Under the pieces are notes generated by a model. The model did not search any database. It had not been told where the DNA came from and was given only the letters and a program-made list of their open reading frames with translations. DNA of 64,000 nucleotides from Polynucleobacter sp. 30F-ANTBAC (GTDB taxonomy: Bacteria; Pseudomonadota; Gammaproteobacteria; Burkholderiales; Burkholderiaceae): the NCBI RefSeq assembly GCF_018882385.1, contig NZ_JACVON010000002.1, forward strand, positions 715,058 to 779,057, read 5' to 3'. Both the position numbers and the translations under genes were made by a program. This document shows, piece after piece, positions 60,601 through 64,000 of this stretch (position 1 is the stretch's first letter; every line of letters begins with the position of its first letter).

Positions 60601-63600
60601 TTAGGGGTTGGCACAACACCTGCAGCTACCGCTGGTAGCGATTACACCAACAGCCTAGAATACTCATCGGATGGCGGCACTACTTGGACCCCTTATGATC
60701 CAGCTAATCCGCCAGATTTAAGTGCCGGCGATGGCTCATTATTGGTACGTGTACCGATCCTGCAAGACAATGCACTGGATGGTGGTGAGCGCTTTAAGTT
60801 GAGCGTTCAATACACCGGTGTCAAAGACCCTAGTCAAACACTAACTCCGGATACCTCCAATACTTTCTCTGGCTACGCCAAGATCGTCGATGATGGCACT
60901 GGAAATCTTTGGAATGCTAACGGCACCTTGGCTACACCTGCATCAACTGATGTAGTGTTAAGTGCAGCGGTAAATACCTTGGCTGACGATGATCGTCCTG
61001 TCTTAGTGGATGATGTTGTAGTCAACGAAGCTTCACCATATGCAGTGTTTACAGTTTCAGCAGTAGAAGGTCAATATGTGAAATTAGCGTTGGCAGAAAC
61101 TGCTAACCAAACACTTAATGCAACTATCAGTGGTGCCGGCGCAGACATTGGCCCGGCTTTGGAGTATTGGAACGGCACATCTTGGGTGGCCTATACCGCT
61201 GGTAGCTATGTGAAGGTGCCAACAGATGGTGATACGACTGTTGCTGAAGCAGCGAATTTATTGGTACGTGTAGCAATCACCAATGATGCTCCTTCTGACA
61301 ATGCTGAAACCTATAACCTGAAGGTCTTTAATACTAGCGATAAGACAAATCCTAGTGATACAGGTATTGGTACCATCATGGATGATGGCACGGGCACAAT
61401 ATTTGCAACAGATAACAGCAATAGTGGCGTACTTCCTGCATCACCTACATCGCTAGCTACGCCAGTAACTGTAACTCCGCCTACACCGGTTAATGGTGTG
61501 GTGAGCAGTCCTACTGACATTGCGAACTTGCCAAATGATGATCGCCCACTTGCTGTAACTAGCGTTACTGTGAACGAGGGTTCACCATATGCTGTATTTA
61601 CAGTAACCGGCGTCACTGGTCAATTAACTGAATTGAGCTTGTCTTCAGGTTCTGGTGTAGTGGGTGCTGATACAGGCACTGCTATACAGTATTACAACGG
61701 TTCAGCTTGGGTTGATTACATCCCTGGTAGTTTTGTAGAAATTCCAAGTGGCGGTTTATTGGTGCGCACGGCGATTACCAATGACCTTGCTGGTGATAAT
61801 AACGAAACCTTTAACTTAGTTGCAACGAATACTGGTGGCGCAGCTGTTACTGGTGTTGGCACTATTAAAGATGACGGCACCGGTAGTGTATTTGGTGCGA
61901 GTAACGTTACCAGCACTCCTGACTCAGTTGCTCCAGCAGCCTTAAACGACGACCGCCCATTAACCGTCAACGATGTCACAGTCAACGAAGGATCACCTTT
62001 TGTTGCATTTACAGTGGGCGGTAAAGAAGGGCAGTATGTCACCTTAGCGCTAGGCAATACTGCTAGCGGAACAGATACAGATGCAACTCTAGGTGCCGAT
62101 ACTGGTACCGCTCTAGAGTATTGGAATGGCACTGCTTGGGTTGCTTACACCCCAGGTAGCTACGTCCAGATTCCATCTGATGGTGATGGCACTAGTGCTG
62201 AGCCAGCAAACCTCCTAGTTCGTGTTGCTATCACGAATGATGCGCCACTAGATACTGGAGAAACCTTCACTTTAACCGCCACCAATACTGGTGGCACAAC
62301 ACCTGCCGTAGGAACTGCGACCATCATGGATGATGGTACGGGTACGGTATTTGTTGCTGATGATGTAGCTACAGTCGGTACAGATGAATCTGCTCCAGTC
62401 AATGGAATGGTGCCAACTGTAACTGCGCCAACAACACCAGTAGTGAGTAGTGTCAATGCGGACAGCTTGCCAAACGATGACCGCCCATTAGGCGTGAACA
62501 GCCTCACAGTGAACGAGGGTTCACCATATGCGGTATTTACAGTTACCGGTGCGGCTGGTCAATATGTTGAGCTGACAACAACAAATGGCACAGCGAGCTC
62601 AAGTGATTATGGTTCGACCTTAGAGTACTTTGATGGCACAACTTGGCAAACCTATCATGCTGGTGATTTTGTCCAGATACCGGTTACCGGCACTACTTTA
62701 TTAGTACGTACTGCAATTACCAATGACACGCCGTCTGATAACGGCGAGACCTTCAACTTGGTAGCTACAAACGTCAGCGGTGCATCCGCAACGGGTGTTG
62801 GCACGATTAAGGATGATGGCACGGGCGTTCTATTTGCTAGCACCAACGTTACGGGCACACCTGACGCAGCTGGTACTGTAGATACGAAAGGTACTGCAAC
62901 AGTAAGTGATGATGTCACCCTGACATTAAATAATGACTCACCAACTTTGAGTATCGGCAATATTCGTGTAAATGAATTAGCCAATGAATATGCGGTTACG
63001 CAGGTAACTTTGAGCGCGCCACCTAGTGGTACTGTGGTGTTTACACCAACATTACGCTCTGGTACGGCAACGGTTGGCGCAGACAACCGCGCAACATTAT
63101 CAGGTGCGGCGATTGAGTACTTCGATCCAAATGCGAACAGTGGTGCCGGCGCATGGTTGAGTGCTGCTAATGGCGTCACGATTGCCTCTGGCCAGACATC
63201 GGTCGATTTGCGTACGCGCATCAATGTTGATGCTGTCAATGAGATCTCAGAAGTCTATTACGTAGATACTGGCGCTTTGACTGGCACGGCGACGCTCGCC
63301 AGCACAGCGAGTGTGACGGGTACGGTAACGATTGTTGATCCACCCACCATGTCTATTTCTAGTGTGACGGTGAACGAAGGTTCTCCTTATGCTGAAGTAA
63401 AAGTGACAATGAGTAGTGCGGTGGCTGATGCACCTTTGGTCTTTACCCCTGCACTTACCAGTGGAAGCGGCTTGGTTGGTACCGATACAGGTTCTGCAAT
63501 TGAATATTTCAATGGCACAGCTTGGGTAAGTGCTGCAAACGGCGTGACAATCCCCGTTGGTGAGACGAGCATGTTATTGCGCACAACGGTAAAGCCAGAT

Positions 63601-64000
63601 ACTTCATTTGAAAATAGTGAAGTGGTGAATATTTCAACGGGCACCATCACAGGCGGAGTAGTTCAAAATGCCGCTGGTGTAACTGGCACGATTACGATTT
63701 TGGATGATGGCACGGGTATAGTATTTGTTGCTGATAATCCAGATACTGTGGGAGTTGATGAGTCGGCGCCTGTGAATGGTTTGGCCCCAACAGTCGCCGA
63801 GCCTTTGCCTGTAAATGGTGTGGTAGCCGCAGCAAATGCATCGGCATTACCAAACGATGATCGTCCATTAACAGTTAACAATCTGACAGTAAATGAAGGT
63901 TCACCTTACGCTGTATTCACGGTTACTGGTGCAACAGATCAGTTTGTCAAACTCACAACTGCAAACGGTACAGCAGGTTCAGCTGACTATGGCTCTGCTT
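42664..64000 (+). CDS. Giant repetitive surface/secreted protein, 5' part (LEPR motif, DUF4347, Calx-beta-like and RCC1-like repeats)
   Basis: The frame opens at ATG 42664 after AAGGAAAG and is still open at base 64000, giving at least 7,112 codons. It has no Sec signal; instead a basic Ser/Thr-rich start leads to LALEPRMLFDGAA (L50-R53), a motif of very large repetitive exported proteins. Residues about 130-290 match DUF4347. From about residue 300 onward come at least 37 Calx-beta-like repeats (core xVNEGSPYAVFTV ... LEYWNGTAWVAY ... LLVRVAITND ... ETFKLTATNTGG ... ATIKDDGTG), interrupted by three RCC1-like modules. Acidic loops suggest Ca binding. It is probably exported by the TolC/fusion-protein pair upstream. 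The C-terminus, where any type I signal would lie, is outside the window. Confidence 0.9.
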   Translation, partial: MSKRVSKTTIKSATNDVTDVTVNSSESDVEATSSKKRSYKTSRKPHMLALEPRMLFDGAAVATAVDVAQDSHVLDIFSSAINASSSSTAENTTSATDTPAEIDPSYISSSLSGAVDTRLALTTPAPNNRNELVVVDGSLSNLQTLIDDIARIDPDRTILVLDPSANETTQLSNYLEQHTASFDAIHVLSHGGEGWISLGDQTLKLSTPEQNAQFWDSIKTSLTDAGDVLLYGCNVANNAAGQTIITELANYTAADIAASSDVTGQTGDWALETTSGSIETDTISPADWQGDLGAYNAAPVIANITVNEGDGTNYAVFTVKGNATAAVTLTLTAGTATLGTDTAAAATVSWWNGSAWTTGTTATIQGNDEVLVRIAITGDTSAEVAVGETFTLKTTYTGTTGGVTSGGNVTATATIKDDGTGILFTNANPVAGVPVTVTQPTSSIVLAEDAGTLANDDRALTVAAITVNEGSYAVFTVVGKEGQYVKLALGSTAVTTDVDAILSGAGVDVSQNLEYWNGTAWVAYTPGSFVQIPSDGDATAAEVANLLVRVALTQDAALEIAAGETFTLTATNTGTVAVTAIATIKDDGTGTIFTTSSSVDGVTVATTSAVATAQTTTAATTTPVLAANINTLPKDDRAFAVTSATVNEGYGTNYAIFTVTGISGQYTKLSLGGSATAGTDYTDSLQYLVGTTWTNYTADSFVKLAATTLLVRTALSADILNEGSETLTLTATNTGAVATVGTATIMDDGTGNLFINQTTATPATITAPAASTNYVASTATLPNDDRPLTVDSFSANEAGGYAVFTVTGGAGQYAKLALGGSAVSGTDYTATFQFLNTAAATPTWVNYSATTTGYVRLASDGKLFVRVTLTNDGIADPAETITLSATNTGTITSTGTATIVEDGSGIPYADVVSVNSFTVNEGSPYAVFTVAGKEGQLVTLATAIIAGATAGTDYSNTIEYWDGSAWVAYSAGGYAQIPGDGDATSAEVANLLVRVAITNDILLENPTVESFKLTATPLGGAAVFGTATIADDGTGTMFATGVAGAAGVTAATASSLAAADIDITSTPNDDRVQVGSVTVNETGLYAAFNVTSPNAQVVFLSTVLGTGTGFASSTDIGAGVEYWDTASAAWMAYTAGSSISMTAGQILSVRIAIINESTPVVEGAETFKLQVRTATGATGGTLLGTGTATIVENGSGSTFATIAPITLNECSSYAVFTIDQAFGKQVSLSLVPSTFIASAATDNATIGATDDGVNDINNTLQYWNGGVWVNYVAGSTITTPTNTTLLVRVGVYDQEVYEGPETFTLKVADASGNAIGYGVATIMDNGTGSLYTGDATVTDASAAYSVAVTAAEKQAALEAWRQATIDKSNTIVAGNQGAFIKADNGAYYVSGANASPTGANQTTPLLVNAANGYNYTGTIIDVAVSGRSTDQYLLLTTTGLYVWGTEDIGIPTALTTSASFQRITTPADFILADVKSMTTSYLGTMFLMKDGTVRSVTTGSQYPSGHPATGDFTKVVDTTGNALTGITDLELSAGSSFKTAAFAYSATTGKFYTWGTTTYLGNGSASASRTQATEMANPLPVGVSVVQIGASYGTYFVLGSDGKVYVCGLNSSGSAGQGNTTALASWTTMRDTTGAAATSLTNVQFINAQNSAENNNGGDAIALILKDSTALAVGSGGLRNKLGTTTTGNITKPTLVAGSIAGKQVYTIDVGGYFSAAMLYNTADAISYSGEPAGAVGTTTTTVATFTSTSIAGIADAPVATQTLANPTVAQLCDDTGITINNVSVNEASPVVVFVIDVATTQTIKVAVVAGTATAGTDYTATLEYWTGSAWLAYTANTALNVTAGTKLNVRVPLKTDVVVDPNETFFLTIADAEGSVMKTGTATILEGAGTTFSAGTTVPVTVSSLVVNEGSSHAVFTISGGANQAITSLTLGVGAIDPATGSGTDFGASTGTGLEYWNGSAWTAYVSGSLSLDANGKLLVRTPIISDAIVDNNETLTLTAANTASGNAMGTVTIVDDGTGTLFTSGNPTGSIPATLAAPSPVNGAVLASSAANLPDDDRAITVNGVTVNEASPYAILSVDGASGQFVKLVLTSGTATLGTDTSSAIQYFDGTTWQNYVADSYVQIPVVGTRLLVRVAITNDAVTDGGETFNLIAANTGGATATGIATIKDDLTGSLYSASNTTGTPDALGSQTDLTALDDDRVLTVSTITVNEGSPYAVFTVTGAANQVVSSLVLAAGSSTPATGGGVDYGASTGTGLEYWNGTAWTAYTSGNVTLDGTGVLLVRTPIVNDGVNDNSETFKLNAGAANGQTATGIATIFDDGTGTQYTAGNPVGNAPATVTAPTTSVVLSASASTLPNDDRVLSVTSVTVNEASPYAIFKVTGVLGQYTSLSLASVTATVGTDTGSALEFYNGTAWTAYAAGSFVQIPNGGLLVRVTITKDTISDNGETFKLVATNTGGNAAFGVGTTADDGTGVLFSSTNTTGTPDAPGTNGAPATLVKMFGVNSVVVNEGSPYAVFSITGGTDGNNTATRVFGLTLVAGSATSGSDYPAATPQFWDGTNWVNWSNVIGLGATPALVRVAITNDMISDNNEVFYLDVRSDWGTTVRGTVTIKDDGAGTIYTAGNPTGSTPATAAAPTPVNGVVSAASAANLPNDDRALSVNSVTVNEASPYVVFTVTGISGQYVKLVSGVGTASAADFDSTSLQYFDGAAWQTYSTGDFIQIASTGNLLVRTAITNDAIWDKGETFTVTAFNTGNISAVGTATINDDSAGSLFSVSNTTGIAEAAGTNGLPATLDSDRIQPLTASAFADINEGSSHAVFLLTGTPDQVLSSLTLGDGSSTPTTSADYGSSLEVWNGTAWVAYVQGTTALDSNGKLLVRVAIVNDTVSDNAETFTLSVTDPTYSASTTATIKDDGTGTIYTSGNPIGFTPATATPPTPSSGVVLTANAANLLNDDRVLTVNTFDVNEGSPYVVFTVTGATGQFVKLSTATGTATSADFGSASWQYFNGAAWVAYTAGSFVQIPAGVSGTGTSLLVRTTVANDAFADDGETIILTASNTGTVGFAGTATIKDDGSGNLYSVNNTTGVAESPSSTLVLNNDQTLAVTNPSVNEGSPYVVFTVTGAPNQNVVGLSLLATQNLTPNAVISGVGADVGTTLQYFNGSIWTDYLGGTVTIGGTGKLLVRISVINDDGLENAETFKLVATALGNLTAVGTATILDNLQGDLYSASNTSGIADALGTQSDLPVALDNDFIVGVTIASINVNECSPYAIFAIDGGYGEQSKLSLVAVGSTSIGATDNGTNDLNDKLQYWTGSAWVDYTNGSIISIPATTDLIVRVAIYDHSNYEGPESFKLRVTDTAGKLRGEGLATIYDDGTGDIYNGDLTPTDASAAYAAALADPNATAAQKQAALDAWRQIDFDKSRYIISGFHGAFFKADGGGYYVSGESASPYAGNLTTPLLISAANGFNYTGTIIDVAVPSTRYDQFLMLTTDGLYSWGTTGIALSLGYAPNGAFQRITTPIDFVASDVKSMTASNQGVMFVMNDGTVRTVTMSLTNSGHPNSGDFTRVVDASGAAITGITDLEYFQGAAFAYSASTGKFYTWGENSFLGDGTAAAARGVATEMANPLPAGVKAVQIGISDATYFVLGSDGKVYTCGLNPQGAAGQGYTGAVSTWTTMKNSTGTAPLTNVQFFSAQNSAIYPSYGTSAINMILKDGSVLAAGATSRAMLGLPGTTGTTGAATLPTSPTGSIVGQVAFTVETGGHFSSVLLFGCTGVISATGHNPGGAFGDGTTSDRVEYVQTQFLGSLAEACILPVTMPNPTPAQLCDDRPLTVNNLTVNEGSPYAVFTVGGAAGQYVSLALAATTNVSLNAALGLDAGTTLEYFNGTSWVAYAPGSLVQIPISGTTLLVRVAITNDAFSDNAETFNLLASNTDGVTATGVGTILDNGTGDLFSSANTTGAADAPGTNGAPATLNNDQGLSQSLSINNLTVNEGSPYAVFTLMGPPNQAISNLALSNGSTNPATGAGTDYSAATGTGLEYWDAATSAWIPYVSGNVNLDGSGILFVRTAIASDTTADNGETFKLTATPVTGSAVTGIATILDDATGTQFTAGNPTGINPATVTPPTTSVVSSANAPALPNDDRPLAVNSLTVNEGSPYAVFTVTGVTGQYTSLSLTSGTATVGTDTGTALEYFNGTTWQSYAAGSFVQIPSGGLLVRVAITNDAPADNGETFNLVASNTGGGTATGVGTILDDGTGTIYSAANPTGSTPATTTPPTPFNGAVSAANAVNLPNDDRTVTVNSLTVNEGSPFAVFTVTGNSGQFVKLATSNGTAGASDYGSALQYFDGTTWQNYTPGSYVQIPTSGTTLLVRAAIFNDITTDTGETFNLIATNLSNVSATGVGTIMDDGTGDLFSANNTTGTTESPGVNGLPLVKDNELTVEIRDVVVRECSPYVIFTLDGGYGQRVNLSLAAVGSTTIGATNNGTNDLNDKLQYWDAVANNGTGAWVDYDDSVGVSIPPANDLLVRLALYDQVAYEGPESIELTVTGAGGVVRGTGLATIRDDGMGDVFSGYVTPTDASAAYAAALLDSNATAAQKQAALDAWRLATFEKSDFIVSGFHGAFYKADGGGYYVSGEFASPTAGGITTPLMVTPANGYNYTGTIIDVAIPSTAAGQFLLLTTDGLYAWGATGIGLAAGYTSSPSFQRITTPVDFIAADVKAMTASVSGVMFLMNDGTVRSVTTTTDNSGHASTPDFSKVVDANGNAIAGITDLEYYQGSAFAYSASTGKFYTWGASTYLGDGSALAARTTAVEMANPFASVPGVSAVQIGISGNTYFVLGSDGKVYVTGTNLSGGAGQNSTTAVLSWTTMRDTTGAAGTSLSNVQFISAQNSSNAGYSDSIGVILKDGSVLVLGSNSRSLLGIQSVPTILIPTAPTGSVAGRPAYAVEVGGHFSSILLYGCSGLINGTGHNPGGAFGDGTTANRYEFAETLFLGNLAEACIAPAVVASDTLTGLCDDRPVTVSDLTVNEGSPYAVFKVGGKEGQYVSLALDTGTATAGVDYTAALEYWNGTAWVAYTAGDLVVIPSDGDATSAESADLLVRVAIANDSNLDGGETFKLLASNTGGLTVTGIATIKDDGTGDLFSSANATGTPDSPGNGLVLDNEQGLSVNNLTVNEGSPYAVFTVSGLPNQVVASLALADTTNASLNATGANGADYGTSLEYWNGSAWTPYTSGSVTLDGAGKLLVRTAIANDTTLDNNETFKLIATDASNLTATGIATIKDDGSGTQFTAANPTGITPATLTTPALVNGVIPSANASAAPNDDRPLTVAAIAPVVNEASPYAAFEVSGAPNQLASLSLPTNASNPLTDIEFWNGTAWVPYNAGDLIPLDNAGKALVRVLLAPEQDNTGDNSEPFSLTATNTGGTSATPATVTIKDDGTGTVFVVNDPATSGTDESAPANGVLPTVTVPTTAVVSGATEIAKLANDDRPLTVNDVTVNEGSPFVAFTVGGKEGQYVTLALGNTASGTDTDATLGADTGTALEYWNGTAWVAYTPGSYVQIPSDGDGTSAEPANLLVRVAITNDAPLDTGETFTLTATNTGGTTPAVGTATIMDDGTGTVFVADDVATVGTDESAPVNGMVPTVTAPTTPVVSSVNADSLPNDDRPLGVNSLTVNEGSPYAVFTVTGAAGQYVELTTTNGTASSSDYGSTLEYFDGTTWQTYHAGDFVQIPVTGTTLLVRTAITNDTPSDNGETFNLVATNVSGASATGVGTIKDDGTGNVFSGTSGSPDSGVAASSLNDDRPVTVNSVTVNEASPYAVFTVGAIEGQFVSLSLAPDTATSGADYANALEYFDGTAWQPYTPGSLVQVPSDGDATSGEPANLLVRVAITNDAPYEMSETFKLSASNTGGSGATGIGTIKDDGTGSIYVATNTTATPDNPGVAGAPTLNNDIPFSPAFVNDLLVNEGSPYVVFTVTGVPTAEVTLTLGVGTTPAATAGSDYTNSLEYSSDGGTTWTPYDPANPPDLSAGDGSLLVRVPILQDNALDGGERFKLSVQYTGVKDPSQTLTPDTSNTFSGYAKIVDDGTGNLWNANGTLATPASTDVVLSAAVNTLADDDRPVLVDDVVVNEASPYAVFTVSAVEGQYVKLALAETANQTLNATISGAGADIGPALEYWNGTSWVAYTAGSYVKVPTDGDTTVAEAANLLVRVAITNDAPSDNAETYNLKVFNTSDKTNPSDTGIGTIMDDGTGTIFATDNSNSGVLPASPTSLATPVTVTPPTPVNGVVSSPTDIANLPNDDRPLAVTSVTVNEGSPYAVFTVTGVTGQLTELSLSSGSGVVGADTGTAIQYYNGSAWVDYIPGSFVEIPSGGLLVRTAITNDLAGDNNETFNLVATNTGGAAVTGVGTIKDDGTGSVFGASNVTSTPDSVAPAALNDDRPLTVNDVTVNEGSPFVAFTVGGKEGQYVTLALGNTASGTDTDATLGADTGTALEYWNGTAWVAYTPGSYVQIPSDGDGTSAEPANLLVRVAITNDAPLDTGETFTLTATNTGGTTPAVGTATIMDDGTGTVFVADDVATVGTDESAPVNGMVPTVTAPTTPVVSSVNADSLPNDDRPLGVNSLTVNEGSPYAVFTVTGAAGQYVELTTTNGTASSSDYGSTLEYFDGTTWQTYHAGDFVQIPVTGTTLLVRTAITNDTPSDNGETFNLVATNVSGASATGVGTIKDDGTGVLFASTNVTGTPDAAGTVDTKGTATVSDDVTLTLNNDSPTLSIGNIRVNELANEYAVTQVTLSAPPSGTVVFTPTLRSGTATVGADNRATLSGAAIEYFDPNANSGAGAWLSAANGVTIASGQTSVDLRTRINVDAVNEISEVYYVDTGALTGTATLASTASVTGTVTIVDPPTMSISSVTVNEGSPYAEVKVTMSSAVADAPLVFTPALTSGSGLVGTDTGSAIEYFNGTAWVSAANGVTIPVGETSMLLRTTVKPDTSFENSEVVNISTGTITGGVVQNAAGVTGTITILDDGTGIVFVADNPDTVGVDESAPVNGLAPTVAEPLPVNGVVAAANASALPNDDRPLTVNNLTVNEGSPYAVFTVTGATDQFVKLTTANGTAGSADYGSA
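43054..43545 (+). other. DUF4347-like domain of the giant protein
   Basis: Residues about 131-294. Strands ELVVVDGSL and DRTILVLDP alternate with helices. AIHVLSHGGEGWISLG places His190 before GG, and DVLLYGCNVANNAAG places Cys233. The order His-Gly then Gly-Cys after a hydrophobic strand resembles the caspase/gingipain-type catalytic dyad. ASSDVTGQTGDWALE closes the domain. Proteolytic activity is inference from pattern only. Confidence 0.75.
43561..46650 (+). repeat. Calx-beta-like repeat block 1 (about 7 repeats)
   Basis: Seven units of roughly 120-180 residues each start near TVNEG...YAVFTV (43573, 44062, 44602, 45049, 45415, 45892, 46285). They end near ATI(K/M)DDGTG. The last unit is the variant LNECSSYAVFTID with a Cys and leads straight into the first RCC1-like module. 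Sequence identity between units is moderate, so the block is old. Confidence 0.8.
46651..47940 (+). repeat. RCC1-like module 1
   Basis: The linker DASAAYSVAVTAAEKQAALEAW opens the module (written here over 20 residues only as DASAAYSVAV and AAEKQAALEAW). It is followed by GAFIKADNGAYYVSGA and blade-like units containing GLYVWG (about 46978), KFYTWG (about 47311) and KVYVCGLN (about 47470). The TxGLYxWG / DGKVYxxG pattern is that of regulator-of-chromosome-condensation (RCC1) beta-propeller blades. Extracellular RCC1-like propellers occur in large bacterial surface proteins. Confidence 0.7.
47980..52800 (+). repeat. Calx-beta-like repeat block 2 (about 11 repeats)
   Basis: Units start near 48010, 48391, 48865, 49300, 49777, 50191, 50665, 51100, 51556, 51991 and 52450. 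Most units open with NDDRxLTV. The last is again the Cys variant VNECSPYAIFAIDGGYG, with a GATDNGTNDLNDKLQYW insertion, and it precedes RCC1-like module 2. Confidence 0.8.
52801..54110 (+). repeat. RCC1-like module 2
   Basis: It opens with TPTDASAAYAAALADPNATA and KQAALDAWRQIDFDKS, then GAFFKADGGGYYVSGE. Blades contain GLYSWG (about 53143), KFYTWGENS (about 53452) and KVYTCGLN (about 53614). It ends with LFGCTGVISATGHNPGGAFG and LAEACILP. It is clearly homologous to module 3. Confidence 0.75.
54130..56360 (+). repeat. Calx-beta-like repeat block 3 (about 5 repeats)
   Basis: Units start near 54172, 54634, 55111, 55564 and 56002. QLCDDRPLTVNNLTVNEGSP follows the RCC1 exit. The last unit, VRECSPYVIFTLDGGYG, is the Cys variant that leads to RCC1-like module 3. 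The block is shorter than block 2, so repeat number between RCC1 modules is not fixed. Confidence 0.8.
56361..57660 (+). repeat. RCC1-like module 3
   Basis: It opens with TPTDASAAYAAALLDSNATA and KQAALDAWRLATFEKSD, then GAFYKADGGGYYVSGEFASP. Blades contain GLYAWGATG (about 56701), KFYTWGAST (about 57013) and KVYVTGTN (about 57178). It ends LLYGCSGLINGTGHNPGG and LAEACIAP. Over most of its length it aligns with module 2. Confidence 0.75.
59122..59897 (+). repeat. Perfect 776-bp internal duplication, copy A
   Basis: Base-for-base comparison shows no difference from 61966-62741 (offset 2,844 bp, 948 codons in frame). Outside these borders the two regions diverge at once at synonymous sites. The segment spans two Calx-beta-like units. 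Confidence 0.9.
61966..62741 (+). repeat. Perfect 776-bp internal duplication, copy B
   Basis: Identical to 59122-59897. The flanking bases 61965 and 62742 differ from the matching positions in copy A (59121 and 59898). Confidence 0.9.

Larger units (their letters stand above)
57690..64000 (+). repeat. Calx-beta-like repeat block 4 (at least 14 repeats, continues past window)
   Basis: Units start near 57727, 58168, 58660, 59134, 59671, 60085, 60529, 61021, 61570, 61978, 62515, 62971, 63370 and 63889. Units at 59134/59671 and 61978/62515 are near-identical copies. The units at 62971 and 63370 are a different subtype (ISSVTVNEGSPYAEVKVTMS) with SSAVADAPLVFTPALTSG. The last unit is cut by the window edge. 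Confidence 0.8.

Noticed and set aside
43930..63881. Many open frames on the minus strand opposite the giant gene, with similar V/P/S-rich products
   Set aside because: They repeat because the sense repeats do, lack ribosome-binding sites and domains, and disappear where the sense repeat changes. They are shadows of the giant frame.
43561..64000. Regular repeat spacing suggestive of a CRISPR array or satellite DNA
   Set aside because: The units are 400-540 bp, translate in one frame and vary mostly at synonymous or conservative sites. This is protein repeat coding.
43561..64000. RTX nonapeptide (GGxGxDxUx) repeats expected for a type I substrate
   Set aside because: None were recognised in the visible part. 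They may lie in the missing C-terminus, so the export route stays an inference.

Overview
The window looks like a chromosomal segment of a betaproteobacterium of the order Burkholderiales. A small-genome freshwater relative of Polynucleobacter fits best. The evidence is the moderate GC content, the ihfA-MerR-tRNA-Pro, sucA-sucB-lpdA-zapE, trmJ-cysE-mutS and accA-tilS-lysC-tRNA-Ser gene orders, an H-NS/BpH3-type nucleoid protein, and a Burkholderiales-type sucA leader. The taxon is inferred from gene content, not from a database search.

Layout: (1) 1-3703 holds the 3' end of ihfA, a MerR regulator and tRNA-Pro(GGG). Next comes a 1-kb mini-island bracketed by a duplicated tRNA 3' end and carrying only a secreted alpha/beta hydrolase, then an AbiEi/AbiEii toxin-antitoxin pair. 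(2) 3798-6656 holds a periplasmic rhodanese, an outer-membrane protein, an H-NS-like protein and an odd HTH regulator. (3) 6885-33474 is mostly housekeeping: 2-oxoglutarate dehydrogenase complex, zapE, three tiny membrane proteins, trpH, trpS, dapA, bamC, roxA, slyD, mutS/cysE/trmJ, suhB, lpxH, ppiB, cysS, a HhH-GPD glycosylase, accA and tilS. (4) 33475-38002 is a toxin-antitoxin graveyard around lysC and tRNA-Ser. It has two antitoxin genes whose toxins survive only as short deleted relics in the original overlapping arrangement. Each cassette is flanked by a direct repeat copied from the 3' end of the gene before it. An intact HipBA pair follows. (5) 38303-39721 is an orphan sensor histidine kinase. 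(6) 40105-64000 is an operon for a TolC-like outer-membrane lipoprotein, a membrane-fusion protein and a giant gene that starts at 42664 and is still open at the window edge (over 7,100 codons).

The giant protein starts with a LEPR motif and a DUF4347-like domain. At least 37 Calx-beta-like repeats follow, with three RCC1-like modules spliced between them. Two of its repeats are copied perfectly at nucleotide level (776 bp, 2,844 bp apart), which points to recent duplication or gene conversion. The upstream TolC and fusion-protein genes suggest type I-like export to the cell surface; no ABC ATPase is visible in the window.

The strongest candidates for undescribed biology are the composite RCC1/Calx-beta giant protein with its possible caspase-like N-terminal dyad, the nested antitoxin cassettes with deleted toxins, the paralogous micro-membrane proteins at 13878-14447, and the one-gene island at tRNA-Pro.
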